Origin: Sphingobium sp. D43FB
Lineage (GTDB): Bacteria > Pseudomonadota > Alphaproteobacteria > Sphingomonadales > Sphingomonadaceae
NCBI RefSeq assembly: GCF_002312805.1
Contig: NZ_NMUA01000004.1
Coordinates: 141,985-205,984, forward strand
Direction of reading: 5' to 3'
Length of the DNA stretch: 64,000 nt
In this document: positions 25,351 to 33,438 of the stretch, piece by piece
Position numbering within the stretch: the first letter of the stretch is position 1
Layout: each line of letters starts with the position of its first letter
The notes under the pieces: model-generated
Seen by the model: the letters and a program-made list of their open reading frames with translations, nothing else
Database searches by the model: none
What the model was told of the DNA's origin: nothing
Position numbers and translations under genes: made by a program

Positions 25351-28053
25351 TCAACCGCTGTTGCGCAGCGCCGTCGCGATCGCGTTGATCGACAATTCGA
25401 TGCCTTCCTTGATGCGCGGATCATCCTCGCCCGCGCGGTGGCGCTTCAACAGTTCGACCTGCAACAGGTTGAGCGGTTCGATATAGGGCAGGCGCAGCCG
25501 GATCGAGGTTTCCAGCGCCGCATTCTTTTCCAGCAGCCGCAACTGGCCGGTGGCCGCGAGCAGCCCGTCATGCGTCTGGTTCCAGCCCTCGCGGATGCGC
25601 CCGAACAGGGTGTCGGCCATTCCCTGATCCTCGACCAGCGGCAGATATTGGGCGGCGATGCCCAGGTCCGACTTGGCCAAGACCATCTCCAGATTGGCGA
25701 GCGCGGATTTGAGGAAGGACCAATGCTGCGCCATGTCGGCGAGCAGCGCCTTGTCCTCGAACCCGGCGAGCGCCTGGCCCACCCCATACCAGCCCGGCAG
25801 CATCACCCGCGCCTGCGCCCAGCTGAATACCCAGGGAATGGCGCGCAGATCCTCGATCGCGTTGCTCTTGGTGCGGCTCGCCGGGCGCGATCCGATCTTG
25901 AGGCCGGAAATTTCCTGGATCGGGGTCAATTGCCGGAAAAATTCCTTGAAGCCCTCCGTGCCGTAAACAAGGTCGCGATAGGCGGCGAAGGCGTTTTTCG
26001 ACAGTTCGTCCATCGCCGCGGTAAAGCGCCCGGCGTCGCGCTCCGAAATCCCCTCCGGCTCCAGGCTGGCGAGCAGCGTGGCACTGGTCATCGCCTCCAA
26101 ATTGGTCATGGCAACGTCGCGCGACCCGAATTTGGCGGCGATCATCTCGCCCTGTTCGGTGATGCGGATGCGCCCCTGCACGGTCCCCCGCGGTTGCGCC
26201 TGGATCGCGGCGAAGGCCGACCCGCCGCCACGCCCCACCGCCCCGCCGCGCCCGTGGAACAACTGCATCGCCGCGCCCGCATCGGCAAAGACCGGGGCAA
26301 GCGCCTGGCTCGCCTTGTAGAGGCTCCAGGTCGACGTGATATAGCCGCCATCCTTGTTGCTGTCCGAATAGCCGATCATCACTTCCTGATGCCCGCGCGC
26401 CTGCACCACGCCGGCAATTTCGGGCAGTCCGAAATAGGCGGACATGATCGCGGGCGCGGCCTCCAGATCGCCGATCGTCTCGAACAGCGGGATCGCCATG
26501 ATCGCGGCCTGCGGCGGCGCGCCATCCACGCCCGCCTGCCACAGCCCGGCCTCTTTCAGCAGGATATTGACCTCCAGCATGTCGGACACGCTTTCGGCCT
26601 TGGAAATGATATAATGGGTGATGCATTGCGGGCCATAGATGCGATGCGCCTCCGCCGCCGCATGGACGATCGCCAGTTCGGACGCGGTTTCCTCGCCATA
26701 AGCCGAAAAGCGCGATCCCAGCGGCCGGTTGCTCGCCAATTCCTTGCGCAGCAGCGCGATGCGCGCATATTCGTCGAGCGCCGCATAATCCGGCTCGACC
26801 CCGGCGACCTTGAGCAGCTCAGCCACCACCCGCTCATGCACGTCGCTATTCTGCCGCATGTCGAGCGTGGCGAGGTGGAAGCCGAATGTCTCGACCGCGC
26901 GGATCAGGCGACCCAGCGCCCCGCCGCTCGACAGCGCGCCATTGCCCTCGCTCGCCAACCCCTGCGCCACCGTCACCAGATCGCGGCGGAAATCCTGCGG
27001 CATGGCATAGGCCTTGCCTTTTAGCGCGGAGGGCCGCGCGGGCTGCGTGCCGGTCAGCGCGGTGCAGGTCGCGGCGAGCCTAGCATAGATGCCGGAAATG
27101 GCACGGCGATAGGGTTCGTCCCCCCGGCTGGGCGACGCATCGCCGCTGGCCTCGGCCAGGTCCAGCACCGCCTGCGGCACATGCGCCAATTCGGTCGACA
27201 GCGAGAGTTCCGCCCCCAACGCATGCAACGCATCGAGATAATAAGCGATCGCCGCTTGGCAGCCGCGCTGCAAGGCATGGCGCAACTGCGGCGCCTGAAC
27301 GAAGGGATTGCCGTCGCGGTCGCCGCCGATCCAGCTCCCCACCCGCAGGAAACTTTGCGGCCGCGCGCCCAGCACCCGCTCCCACCGCGCATACAACGCA
27401 GGCAGCACCGGCAGGAACGTATCGCGGAAATAGGCCAGCACATTGTCGATCTCGTCCGCGACGAATAATTTTTCGCGGCGCAGCGGGCGGGTCTGCCACA
27501 GCAGGGCGATCTGGCGGAAAATCGCCTCGTCCAGATTTTCGCCATCCTCCGTCTCTTCGCGACCTGCATCCTTGAGCAGCATCAGGTCGGCGATGCGGTT
27601 CTTATGATCGATCATGCTCTTGCGCCGCACCTCGGTCGGGTGGGCGGTCAGCACCGGCACGATCAGGCTGTGCGACAGCAGGTCCAGCACCGCGTCGCGG
27701 CCAATGCCATGCGACTCCAACCGCGCCAGCACCGACGCGACATCCGCGCCCGGCTCGGCGGCGATGCCCTGCCGGTCCTCGGCCAGGTTGGCGAGCATCG
27801 AAAACAGCATGAACCCGCGCACGAAATTGAGCGTGTCATCGAGCGTCAGCGCATCCAGCCCGGTATCGGTCAGGTCCGCCCCCTGCACCCCGCGCGCCCG
27901 ATCGACCGACGCCGACCGGATATATTCGGTCTGCTTGTAAAGGCTCTCCCCCCCATAAGCCCGGATCACGTCGCCCAGCAGGCGCCCCAGAAAGCGGATG
28001 TCGGGATTCTGCGTGATCGCAGGGGCGGAGGGGGAGGGGGAAAGAGTCGCCAT
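25351..28053 (-). CDS. ppc: phosphoenolpyruvate carboxylase
   Basis: 900 residues. PPC carboxylates PEP to oxaloacetate with bicarbonate, replenishing the TCA cycle. Conserved signatures include VLTAHPTEVRRKS (catalytic His), WIGGDRDGNPF, MIGYSDSNKDGGY, FHGRGGAVGRGGG and SRPASRTKSNAIEDLRAIPWVFSWAQ. The ATG at 28053 is preferred; the frame extends to a TTG at 28062 with no benefit. Length is near the bacterial norm of about 880-920. It is monocistronic by spacing; a palindromic repeat lies upstream at 28142. Confidence 0.97.
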   Translation of the reverse strand: MATLSPSPSAPAITQNPDIRFLGRLLGDVIRAYGGESLYKQTEYIRSASVDRARGVQGADLTDTGLDALTLDDTLNFVRGFMLFSMLANLAEDRQGIAAEPGADVASVLARLESHGIGRDAVLDLLSHSLIVPVLTAHPTEVRRKSMIDHKNRIADLMLLKDAGREETEDGENLDEAIFRQIALLWQTRPLRREKLFVADEIDNVLAYFRDTFLPVLPALYARWERVLGARPQSFLRVGSWIGGDRDGNPFVQAPQLRHALQRGCQAAIAYYLDALHALGAELSLSTELAHVPQAVLDLAEASGDASPSRGDEPYRRAISGIYARLAATCTALTGTQPARPSALKGKAYAMPQDFRRDLVTVAQGLASEGNGALSSGGALGRLIRAVETFGFHLATLDMRQNSDVHERVVAELLKVAGVEPDYAALDEYARIALLRKELASNRPLGSRFSAYGEETASELAIVHAAAEAHRIYGPQCITHYIISKAESVSDMLEVNILLKEAGLWQAGVDGAPPQAAIMAIPLFETIGDLEAAPAIMSAYFGLPEIAGVVQARGHQEVMIGYSDSNKDGGYITSTWSLYKASQALAPVFADAGAAMQLFHGRGGAVGRGGGSAFAAIQAQPRGTVQGRIRITEQGEMIAAKFGSRDVAMTNLEAMTSATLLASLEPEGISERDAGRFTAAMDELSKNAFAAYRDLVYGTEGFKEFFRQLTPIQEISGLKIGSRPASRTKSNAIEDLRAIPWVFSWAQARVMLPGWYGVGQALAGFEDKALLADMAQHWSFLKSALANLEMVLAKSDLGIAAQYLPLVEDQGMADTLFGRIREGWNQTHDGLLAATGQLRLLEKNAALETSIRLRLPYIEPLNLLQVELLKRHRAGEDDPRIKEGIELSINAIATALRNSG

Positions 28054-28141
28054 GGGACGCAATGCTGCATTGCAACAGGGAAAGGGTCAAGCGGAGGATG
28101 TAGGGGCGAGGGCAATTGGCAAAGCGAATGTCGCGCCTTGT

Positions 28142-28220
28142 CCTCTCCCGCCTTCGCGGGAGAGGCTACGGAGACTTGGCAGCTTGCTGCCTAGTCGATG
28201 TCGGTGAGGGTCTTTCTTGC
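28142..28220. repeat. palindromic repeat, copy B (half unit)
   Basis: This is nearly identical to positions 5985-6063: the CTCTCCCGCC/GGCGGGAGAG hairpin, then GACTTGGCAGCTTGCTGCC, CTAGTCG and CGGTGAGGGTCTTTCTTGC. The second half seen in copy A is missing. It lies between the ppc start and the end of the ParE-type toxin gene, where it could insulate transcription. Confidence 0.8.
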
Positions 28221-28235
28221 CGACTTCCAAGGGCG

Positions 28236-28529
28236 TCAGAACAGGCGATCGAGATCGCGCATCCCCTCGACCACGGTAACGATAGTCACCACGTCGCGCG
28301 CCGCATCATATTCATACAGGATCAGATAGGAGCCGTGGACCAGCCCCCGCGCGCCAGGCCGAAGGTCGTCGCGCGCACGTCCGATTTCCGGGAAGATGCG
28401 AAGGCGCTCGATCTTGACGTTGATGGCCCGCAACAGGCGATCGGCGGCATCGTCATTGTCGAGCGCAATGGTGCGCCAAAGTCGTTCAAAATCATCCTCC
28501 GCCTGCTGCGAGACGATGATGTCAGCCAT
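28236..28529 (-). CDS. ParE/RelE-family toxin
   Basis: 97 residues. The fold pattern is typical: ADIIVSQQAEDDFERLWRTIA at the N-terminus, ADRLLRAINVKIERL in the middle helix, then FPEIGRARDDL, and the strand GSYLILYEYD near the end. ParE toxins inhibit gyrase; RelE ones cleave mRNA, and the short sequence does not separate them, although the ParD-type partner favours ParE. The ATG at 28529 lies 8 bp inside the end of the antitoxin gene, the usual translational coupling. Confidence 0.82.
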   Translation of the reverse strand: MADIIVSQQAEDDFERLWRTIALDNDDAADRLLRAINVKIERLRIFPEIGRARDDLRPGARGLVHGSYLILYEYDAARDVVTIVTVVEGMRDLDRLF

Positions 28530-28800
28530 TGTCGGATGCAGCGGCCTTTCTGCCCTTCGCGCGCGTGATGATGGCTTCCATGTCGAGCGGGCCAGCCACA
28601 CCGCTGGCCTTGCCACGATCCCACGCCTCCCGCAGCGCCAGCAATTCCTCCTGGCGGAACGCGCGCCGCTCGCTCCACAACCGCATCGCATCGCGCACGA
28701 CTTCGCTGGCCGAAGCATATTCGCCAGCCTCGACGGCAGCATGGATTTTCGCAGCCATCTGATCGGGGACCACGACGGTCATGCGTTCATAAGCGCCCAT
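28522..28800 (-). CDS. ParD-like antitoxin (ribbon-helix-helix)
   Basis: 92 residues. The N-terminal ribbon-helix-helix is YERMTVVVPDQMAAKIHAAVEAG followed by YASASEVVRDAMRLW, the exact style of ParD antitoxins. The C-terminal part is flexible and should bind the toxin. It precedes and overlaps the toxin gene at 28236-28529 and should autoregulate the operon. The promoter must lie in the 28801-28976 gap shared with the divergent second TA pair. Confidence 0.82.
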   Translation of the reverse strand: MGAYERMTVVVPDQMAAKIHAAVEAGEYASASEVVRDAMRLWSERRAFRQEELLALREAWDRGKASGVAGPLDMEAIITRAKGRKAAASDNG

Positions 28801-28976
28801 AGGTCGGCCTCTCGTGTCGGTATGATGTATTCATACTATCTCACAACGCGCGGCTGTTCAATCGGGAGGCCAAACATGCCCGCCTCGACGAGGCGGATAT
28901 AGCGGATATAGATGCATTGCTGGCAAGTGCAGGCACTTGTGTTACAATGTGTGCCACCAGCGAAAAGGAATGCGAC

Positions 28977-29237
28977 ATGGCTGCCAGCACGACGATGACG
29001 ATCCGGGTCACGCCCGATCTCAAGGAAAAGCTCGGCCGCCTTGCCCATAATACCCGCCGCACCAAGTCCTACCTCGCCGCCGAAGCGGTCGAAGCCTATG
29101 TGAATCGCGAATTGCAGATCATCGAGGGCATAGAGCGGGGGCTTGCCGACAGGGAGGCGGGCCGGGTGACGCCGCATGACGCAGCGATGGACCGGATCGA
29201 CGCCGCGATTGCCGCCGCCGCCAAAAATGCTGCATGA
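28977..29237 (+). CDS. ribbon-helix-helix antitoxin (second TA pair)
   Basis: 86 residues. TMTIRVTPDLKEKLGRLAHNTRRTKSYLAAEAVEAYVNREL is a CopG/RHH DNA-binding module of the antitoxin kind. The tail (IEGIERGLADREAG) is common in antitoxins paired with ParE/RelE-family toxins. The start at 28977 follows AAAAGGAATGCGAC. It overlaps the toxin gene by 4 bp (ATGA). It is not closely similar to the ParD protein encoded divergently. Confidence 0.82.
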   Translation: MAASTTMTIRVTPDLKEKLGRLAHNTRRTKSYLAAEAVEAYVNRELQIIEGIERGLADREAGRVTPHDAAMDRIDAAIAAAAKNAA

Positions 29238-29533
29238 GGCATGTGCAATGGTCGGACGACGCGCTTGACGATCTGGAACGGCAAATCGTCCATATCGCCA
29301 AAGACAATCCGGCGGCAGCGCGGCGGGTCGCCAAGCGGATACGCGAGACAGGCAACGCCTTGGCCGACTATGCGACCGGCCACCCCGGCCGGGTCGGCGG
29401 CACCTACGAAAAATCCGTCCACCGCCTACCCTATATCCTCGCCTACACGCTAAGCCGCGACGATGCGGTGCTGACGATCCTCCACGTCATCCACACGGCG
29501 CGCAACTGGCGCCCCGACGATTGGCCCGAATGA
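29234..29533 (+). CDS. ParE/RelE-family toxin (second TA pair)
   Basis: 99 residues. The N-terminus VQWSDDALDDLERQIVHIAKDN and the later ARRVAKRIRETGNAL, GTYEKSVHRLPYILAYTLS and ILHVIHTARNW match the ParE/RelE-fold toxin pattern. Start and stop overlap the antitoxin as ATGA, ensuring coupled translation. It ends in a low-complexity gap of about 370 bp without genes. Confidence 0.85.
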   Translation: MRHVQWSDDALDDLERQIVHIAKDNPAAARRVAKRIRETGNALADYATGHPGRVGGTYEKSVHRLPYILAYTLSRDDAVLTILHVIHTARNWRPDDWPE

Positions 29534-29902
29534 GGGGAATTGCCTGATTGTCGTGCAATGGCCGGTAACGGAATGTAGGTTTCAGACCCGGAATGTGTCG
29601 ATGGTTGCTGTTCACGCGGCCTCGGCTTGCGATCTATCGCGGTTATTTAACGTCGGATGTGGAACTTCCGAACACAGGCAGTCGGCTTTCCATTCGCATG
29701 CCGCTTGTCCAGATCGTAACAAAGACATGAATTGAGCCGGGTGTCATTGAAGCGTACCGTCTGAAGGCATCGGGGAGCCGGTAAATCTTCACGCAATTTA
29801 AACGCGGCAGTGGTATGCAGTGAAAATGATTACGGAACAGGAACAGCGGCTCTTGCGCTTTGAGGCTACAAGCGACACGTAAAAGGCAATGAGAATCCTG
29901 TC
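29534..29902 (+). other. intergenic stretch without a supported gene
   Basis: This 370-bp stretch has only short spurious frames. Composition drops from the surrounding GC-rich level, with AT-rich runs such as CAATTTAAACG and GTTATTTAACG. It appears to mark the start of a foreign patch (about 29.5-31.2 kb) and may contain the promoter of the downstream two-gene unit. Confidence 0.5.
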
Positions 29903-30178
29903 ATGACCATCTTCACCGTGATCCGGCAACCGGGAACGAACAACGACTTGGCAGGCGCGGTCGCCGAGCACTTTGCGTCGACGAATTATCGCCTAAACGA
30001 CGAGTCCTGGCTGATCGCAACGACTGGAACCGCGAGACAGGTTTCTGACATTCTTGGCCTCTCGGATGGCAGTCGCGCGTCTGGAGTCGTGATCGAAGTC
30101 GCCTCATATTTCGGGTATGCCAATCCGGCGATCTGGACCTGGATCAAGAATAACTGGACGACGCCGCCCAATGGGTAA
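29903..30178 (+). CDS. unrecognised 91-residue protein, first of a two-gene unit
   Basis: 91 residues, no signal peptide or membrane helix. The pattern is alternating beta and alpha: TIFTVIRQ, then LAGAVAEHF, WLIATTGTARQVSDILGL, GVVIEVASYFGY and the ending IWTWIKNNW. This is compatible with a small ferredoxin-like fold such as in GhoS/Cas2-type proteins, but that is a guess and no family is recognised. Codon use is less GC-biased than in the neighbouring core genes, suggesting transfer. It overlaps the next gene by 8 bp, so both are made together. Confidence 0.6.
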   Translation: MTIFTVIRQPGTNNDLAGAVAEHFASTNYRLNDESWLIATTGTARQVSDILGLSDGSRASGVVIEVASYFGYANPAIWTWIKNNWTTPPNG

Positions 30179-30680
30179 GCAGTCAGACCATAACGCTTCG
30201 CCAACGGAGTTTGCGCAGGCTTCGCCGCGTAACCTGTACGACACCTCCGATATTCGTTTCGTGATGATGGAAGTCGCGAAGCTGACGGATGCCGCAGACC
30301 GCCAAGCTGCAGCGAATGCTAAGCTCGGTGAGCGGATCGACGCGCAGGGTGAGAAACTCACAACGTCTCTCGATGCCCATGGCCAAAAATTGACGGCTGC
30401 GTTCGAGCGCCTCTCTGAGAAGCTGACGGCCGATCTGAAAGACAGGACATTGGAAATTAAGACAGGCGCTAAGGAGCGCGCTGACGAGATCAAGAAAGAC
30501 CTCTCCGAAAAGGCGACGGAAATCAAAGGCGAGGTCAAGGATCTTCGTAACTCGGTTGTAGATCTCGAAAAAAACCTATCTTTTTACCGAGGTGCCTTGA
30601 GGGTTCTCGGTCTCGGTTTCGCAATTTTCATCGTGCTCGTCGGTGTCGGAGCGAAATTTCTTGTCGATAAACTGGGATAA
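30171..30680 (+). CDS. coiled-coil protein with C-terminal membrane anchor, unrecognised
   Basis: 169 residues. After a polar N-terminus the central 90 residues form a long Lys/Glu/Asp-rich coiled coil (GERIDAQGEKLTT, AFERLSEKLTADLKD, EIKKDLSEKATEIKGEVKDL). The C-terminus is one hydrophobic helix, VLGLGFAIFIVLVGVGAKFLVDKLG, that should anchor it in the inner membrane. Its ATG at 30171 lies inside the preceding gene (8 bp overlap). The pair (small soluble protein plus anchored coiled coil) could be a phage-defence or toxin-like module, but nothing here proves it. Confidence 0.65.
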   Translation: MGKQSDHNASPTEFAQASPRNLYDTSDIRFVMMEVAKLTDAADRQAAANAKLGERIDAQGEKLTTSLDAHGQKLTAAFERLSEKLTADLKDRTLEIKTGAKERADEIKKDLSEKATEIKGEVKDLRNSVVDLEKNLSFYRGALRVLGLGFAIFIVLVGVGAKFLVDKLG

Positions 30681-30681
30681 G

Positions 30682-30933
30682 TTATACTTCATTATTCGTC
30701 GTCGCCCCCATTCGGCCAGCCTTCACTCCATATCGCAACTTACCCACCAGCCTCGGATTGATATGGACTCTGCTCCAAATCGCCTCTCGACACTTCGCGC
30801 GTGAGACCATGTACCGGTGCAGTTCGCGCGCTCTTAGCGCCCAGTCTGGATGTTCCTCGTTGAACGCTTCAACCCATTCAACGATTTCATCCGTGCCGTG
30901 GTCGGCGCGGATTGCATTATCGAAGTTGAGCAT
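30682..30933 (-). CDS. hypothetical protein
   Basis: 83 residues from the ATG at 30933. The segment DEIVEWVEAFNEEHPDWALRARELHRYMVSRAKCREAIW reads as a real amphipathic-helical protein and the C-terminus is basic. No family is recognised. The same frame continues upstream to a TTG at 31026, while a different frame there reads SDDPEAPGYLQWYRIVEA, which hints that the original gene may have been longer and frameshifted. It converges on the coiled-coil gene with only a 1-bp gap. Confidence 0.35.
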   Translation of the reverse strand: MLNFDNAIRADHGTDEIVEWVEAFNEEHPDWALRARELHRYMVSRAKCREAIWSRVHINPRLVGKLRYGVKAGRMGATTNNEV

Positions 30934-31284
30934 GATCTGCCGGCACCGATCGGTACCGTTGCTTCTACAATACGGTACCATTGGAGGTAACCAGGCGCTT
31001 CTGGGTCGTCCGACATAGGGATACAAATGAGGCTCTGGCTAACGGTTGCTCTCGAGAAATTTGAGACAGGCCTCCAACGACCCAATTTGGCGCATAGCTG
31101 CCTGTTGGGAATCAAATAAATTTCGCACATCCATTCGCGTCCTGATCGACGTTCCGTTTTTATTCTTAATGCACGAAAAAACGGCCGGACCGGGCGAATG
31201 AACGCCCCCCCATGCCGGGTTTTCTTTCACACCTCTCCCAAAATCCCCTTTCCTACTCGCACATCCTCTGATTTATCCTCTCCG

Positions 31285-31572
31285 ATGGACCAGCACCTCA
31301 CCCCGCCTCCGCCACCCCTGGCCAACCGCGCCCACTGGACGCCCGCCAAGCAGCGGCGCTTCCTCGTTGCCTTGCTCGAAACCGGCACCGTCGCTACCGC
31401 CGCGCGCAGTGTCGGCATGTCGCCCACCAGCGCGCATCGCCTGCGTCGGCGGCTGGCGGGGACGATGTTCGACCAGAGCTGGGACTGGGCGCTGGCCCAT
31501 TATGCGCAGTGCATGGCCGATCCCTTCGCGCCAGACCCGCCGCCGCCTGCTGCGCCGCCAGCCCAACGCTGA
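31285..31572 (+). CDS. small helix-turn-helix protein
   Basis: 95 residues. Residues 12-50 contain a helix-turn-helix: TPAKQRRFLVALLETG, TVATAARSVGMS, then PTSAHRLRRRLAG, like the first half of transposase or regulator HTH domains. The C-terminus is Pro-rich. Small proteins of this type are common in sphingomonads; they are probably DNA-binding, but the target is unknown. The ATG at 31285 is used; the earlier frame reaches into a gene-free area. Confidence 0.6.
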   Translation: MDQHLTPPPPPLANRAHWTPAKQRRFLVALLETGTVATAARSVGMSPTSAHRLRRRLAGTMFDQSWDWALAHYAQCMADPFAPDPPPPAAPPAQR

Positions 31573-31620
31573 TGGCGATGCCCGCGCCTGTCGCCTCCCT
31601 TTGGTGTGAAGAAAAATTTT

Positions 31621-31716
31621 CCGTTCGCCCTGAGCCTGTCGAAGGGCCGCTTTTTCTTCGTTCTAAACTTCCGCGCGAAGAAAAGGACAGTCCTTCGACA
31701 GGCTCAGGACGAACGG
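31621..31716. repeat. inverted dispersed repeat pair (CCTTCGACAGGCTCAGG type)
   Basis: CCGTTCGCCCTGAGCCTGTCGAAGG (31621-31645) is repeated in inverted orientation as CCTTCGACAGGCTCAGGACGAACGG (31692-31716), separated by about 45 bp with T-rich and A-rich runs (CTTTTTCTTCG and GCGAAGAAAAGG), which also pair. The whole forms a long hairpin. This sequence is a well-known repetitive element in sphingomonads and many other Gram-negative genomes. Confidence 0.85.
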
Positions 31717-31942
31717 AGTTTTCATATGCGATAGCCCTGTTGTCGCGTCATAGTGACCCAAGCGTGACTTCACCGTGACCCAACACGAACCTCACCGTGT
31801 CTTCACAGCGCCCTCACCCTTACTATTGGCCCCATTTTCCCGACGACGGTGTGAACTTCGGCCGATTCTCGACAGGCGCGCCACTGTCGCCGCCGCCGCA
31901 CCCCTCTTGCGCTCCCCCGCCCCCATGGGCCATGGGGTGGGC

Positions 31943-33394
31943 GTGACCGCCAGCATCAGCATAGGAACCGACAGCCACGGCAAGCCCGTGCTGGTCGACG
32001 TGGAGGAATTGCTCGCCACCCGGCTGCTCGTTCAGGGCAATTCGGGGTCGGGCAAGTCGCATCTGCTGCGCCGCCTGCTGGAGGAAAGCGCGCCGATGGT
32101 GCAGCAGGTGGTGATCGACCCGGAGGGGGATTTCGTCACGCTGGCCGACCGCTACGGCCATGTGGTGATTGATGCTGGCGACTATAATGAGCGTGAGATC
32201 GTCACCATGGCGACGCGGATTCGCGAACATCGCGCCTCGGTGGTGCTGAGCCTGGAGGCTTTGGAGATCGACGCGCAGATGAAATGCGCCGCCTCCTTCC
32301 TCAACGCGCTGTTCGATGCGCCCCGCGACCATTGGTATCCCGCTCTAGTGGTGGTGGATGAGGCGCAGATGTTCGCCCCCGCCGCGGCTGGCGACGTGTC
32401 GGATGAGGCGCGGCGAGTGTCGCTGGCGGCGATGACCAATTTGATGTGCCGGGGGCGCAAGCGCGGCCTGGCGGGCGTGATCGCGACTCAGCGGTTGGCA
32501 AAGCTCGCCAAGAATGTCGCCGCCGAAGCCTCCAACTTCCTGATGGGGCGCACCTTCCTCGACATCGACATGGCGCGCGCCGCCGACCTGCTGGGCATGG
32601 AACGGCGGCAGGCCGAGCAGATCCGCGACCTGGAGCGTGGGCGCTTCCTGGCGCTGGGTCCGGCCATCTGCCGCCGCCCGGTGTCGGTGAAGATCGGCGC
32701 GGTCCACACCAGCACGCGCGGCGGCACGCACAAGCTGATGGCCCCGCCGGTGACGAGCGGCGAGGATTTTCAGGAATTGCTGTTCGCCCCCGAACCGCAG
32801 GATGCAGCCCCCGTCGCCCCGCCGCGTGCCGATCCGCCGCCTCGCCCCGCCGAGGAGATCATCCGCGCGCTGGCCGATTCGCCCTCGGCCAAGCCCGCCG
32901 CACCCGAACTGGACTTCGGCCAGAATGAGCCGGTGGTGATGGCGGTGCTGGAAGAAATCGTCGCTGATCTGGGCGATGCGGCCCCCAGCGTGTCGACTTT
33001 GTACCAGGATTTCGGCGTGCGCTGCCGGATGAAGGGGCTGCGCACCCCGCCGCTGGACCTGCCCGCCTTCCGCAAGCGCTTTGCCATGGCGCAGGCGGGG
33101 ATGATGGACGCGGCCGACCCGCGCTGGGAACCGGCGATGCGCGCCGCTGACACGCTGCCCGAAGACATGCTCGCCCCCTTCCTGCTGATCGCCCGCGCCG
33201 CGATGCAGGGGCATCAATGCCCGGACGATGCCGCGCTGGCACGCGCCTATGGCACCAGTTCGCCGGGCCGCGTTCGCCGCCTGATCGACTATATGGAAAA
33301 ACTGGGCGTCATCGTCGCCCGCACCGATTTTTCGGGCAAACGCTCGATCGGCGTGCCGGGGCTTGGCCTGTCGACGGCGGTGGCGGAGGGCTGA
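31943..33394 (+). CDS. HerA-like (DUF87) ATPase
   Basis: 483 residues from the GTG at 31943. Walker A is QGNSGSGKSHLLRRLL near residue 33, and a Walker B-type strand LVVVDEAQMFAP follows around residue 140. The sensor-like ATQRLAKLAKNVAAEASNF block is typical of HerA/FtsK-superfamily DUF87 ATPases. After about residue 350 a linker leads to a winged-helix-like C-terminus (SPGRVRRLIDYMEKLGVIV). Such proteins are hexameric DNA pumps or helicases in repair, plasmid or defence systems. No nuclease partner (NurA, Sir2) is next to it. ATG at 31925 and GTG at 31775 are alternative starts; the chosen one gives the family-like N-terminus. Confidence 0.75.
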   Translation: MTASISIGTDSHGKPVLVDVEELLATRLLVQGNSGSGKSHLLRRLLEESAPMVQQVVIDPEGDFVTLADRYGHVVIDAGDYNEREIVTMATRIREHRASVVLSLEALEIDAQMKCAASFLNALFDAPRDHWYPALVVVDEAQMFAPAAAGDVSDEARRVSLAAMTNLMCRGRKRGLAGVIATQRLAKLAKNVAAEASNFLMGRTFLDIDMARAADLLGMERRQAEQIRDLERGRFLALGPAICRRPVSVKIGAVHTSTRGGTHKLMAPPVTSGEDFQELLFAPEPQDAAPVAPPRADPPPRPAEEIIRALADSPSAKPAAPELDFGQNEPVVMAVLEEIVADLGDAAPSVSTLYQDFGVRCRMKGLRTPPLDLPAFRKRFAMAQAGMMDAADPRWEPAMRAADTLPEDMLAPFLLIARAAMQGHQCPDDAALARAYGTSSPGRVRRLIDYMEKLGVIVARTDFSGKRSIGVPGLGLSTAVAEG

Positions 33395-33438
33395 GCGGCG
33401 GCTTGCTCCCCTTTCGGGAGCGGCCTATAGCGCGGCCC

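Noticed and set aside
29553..29735. A 60-codon frame in the gap after the second TA pair
   Set aside because: No start-site support, Cys/His-rich random composition and no family pattern.
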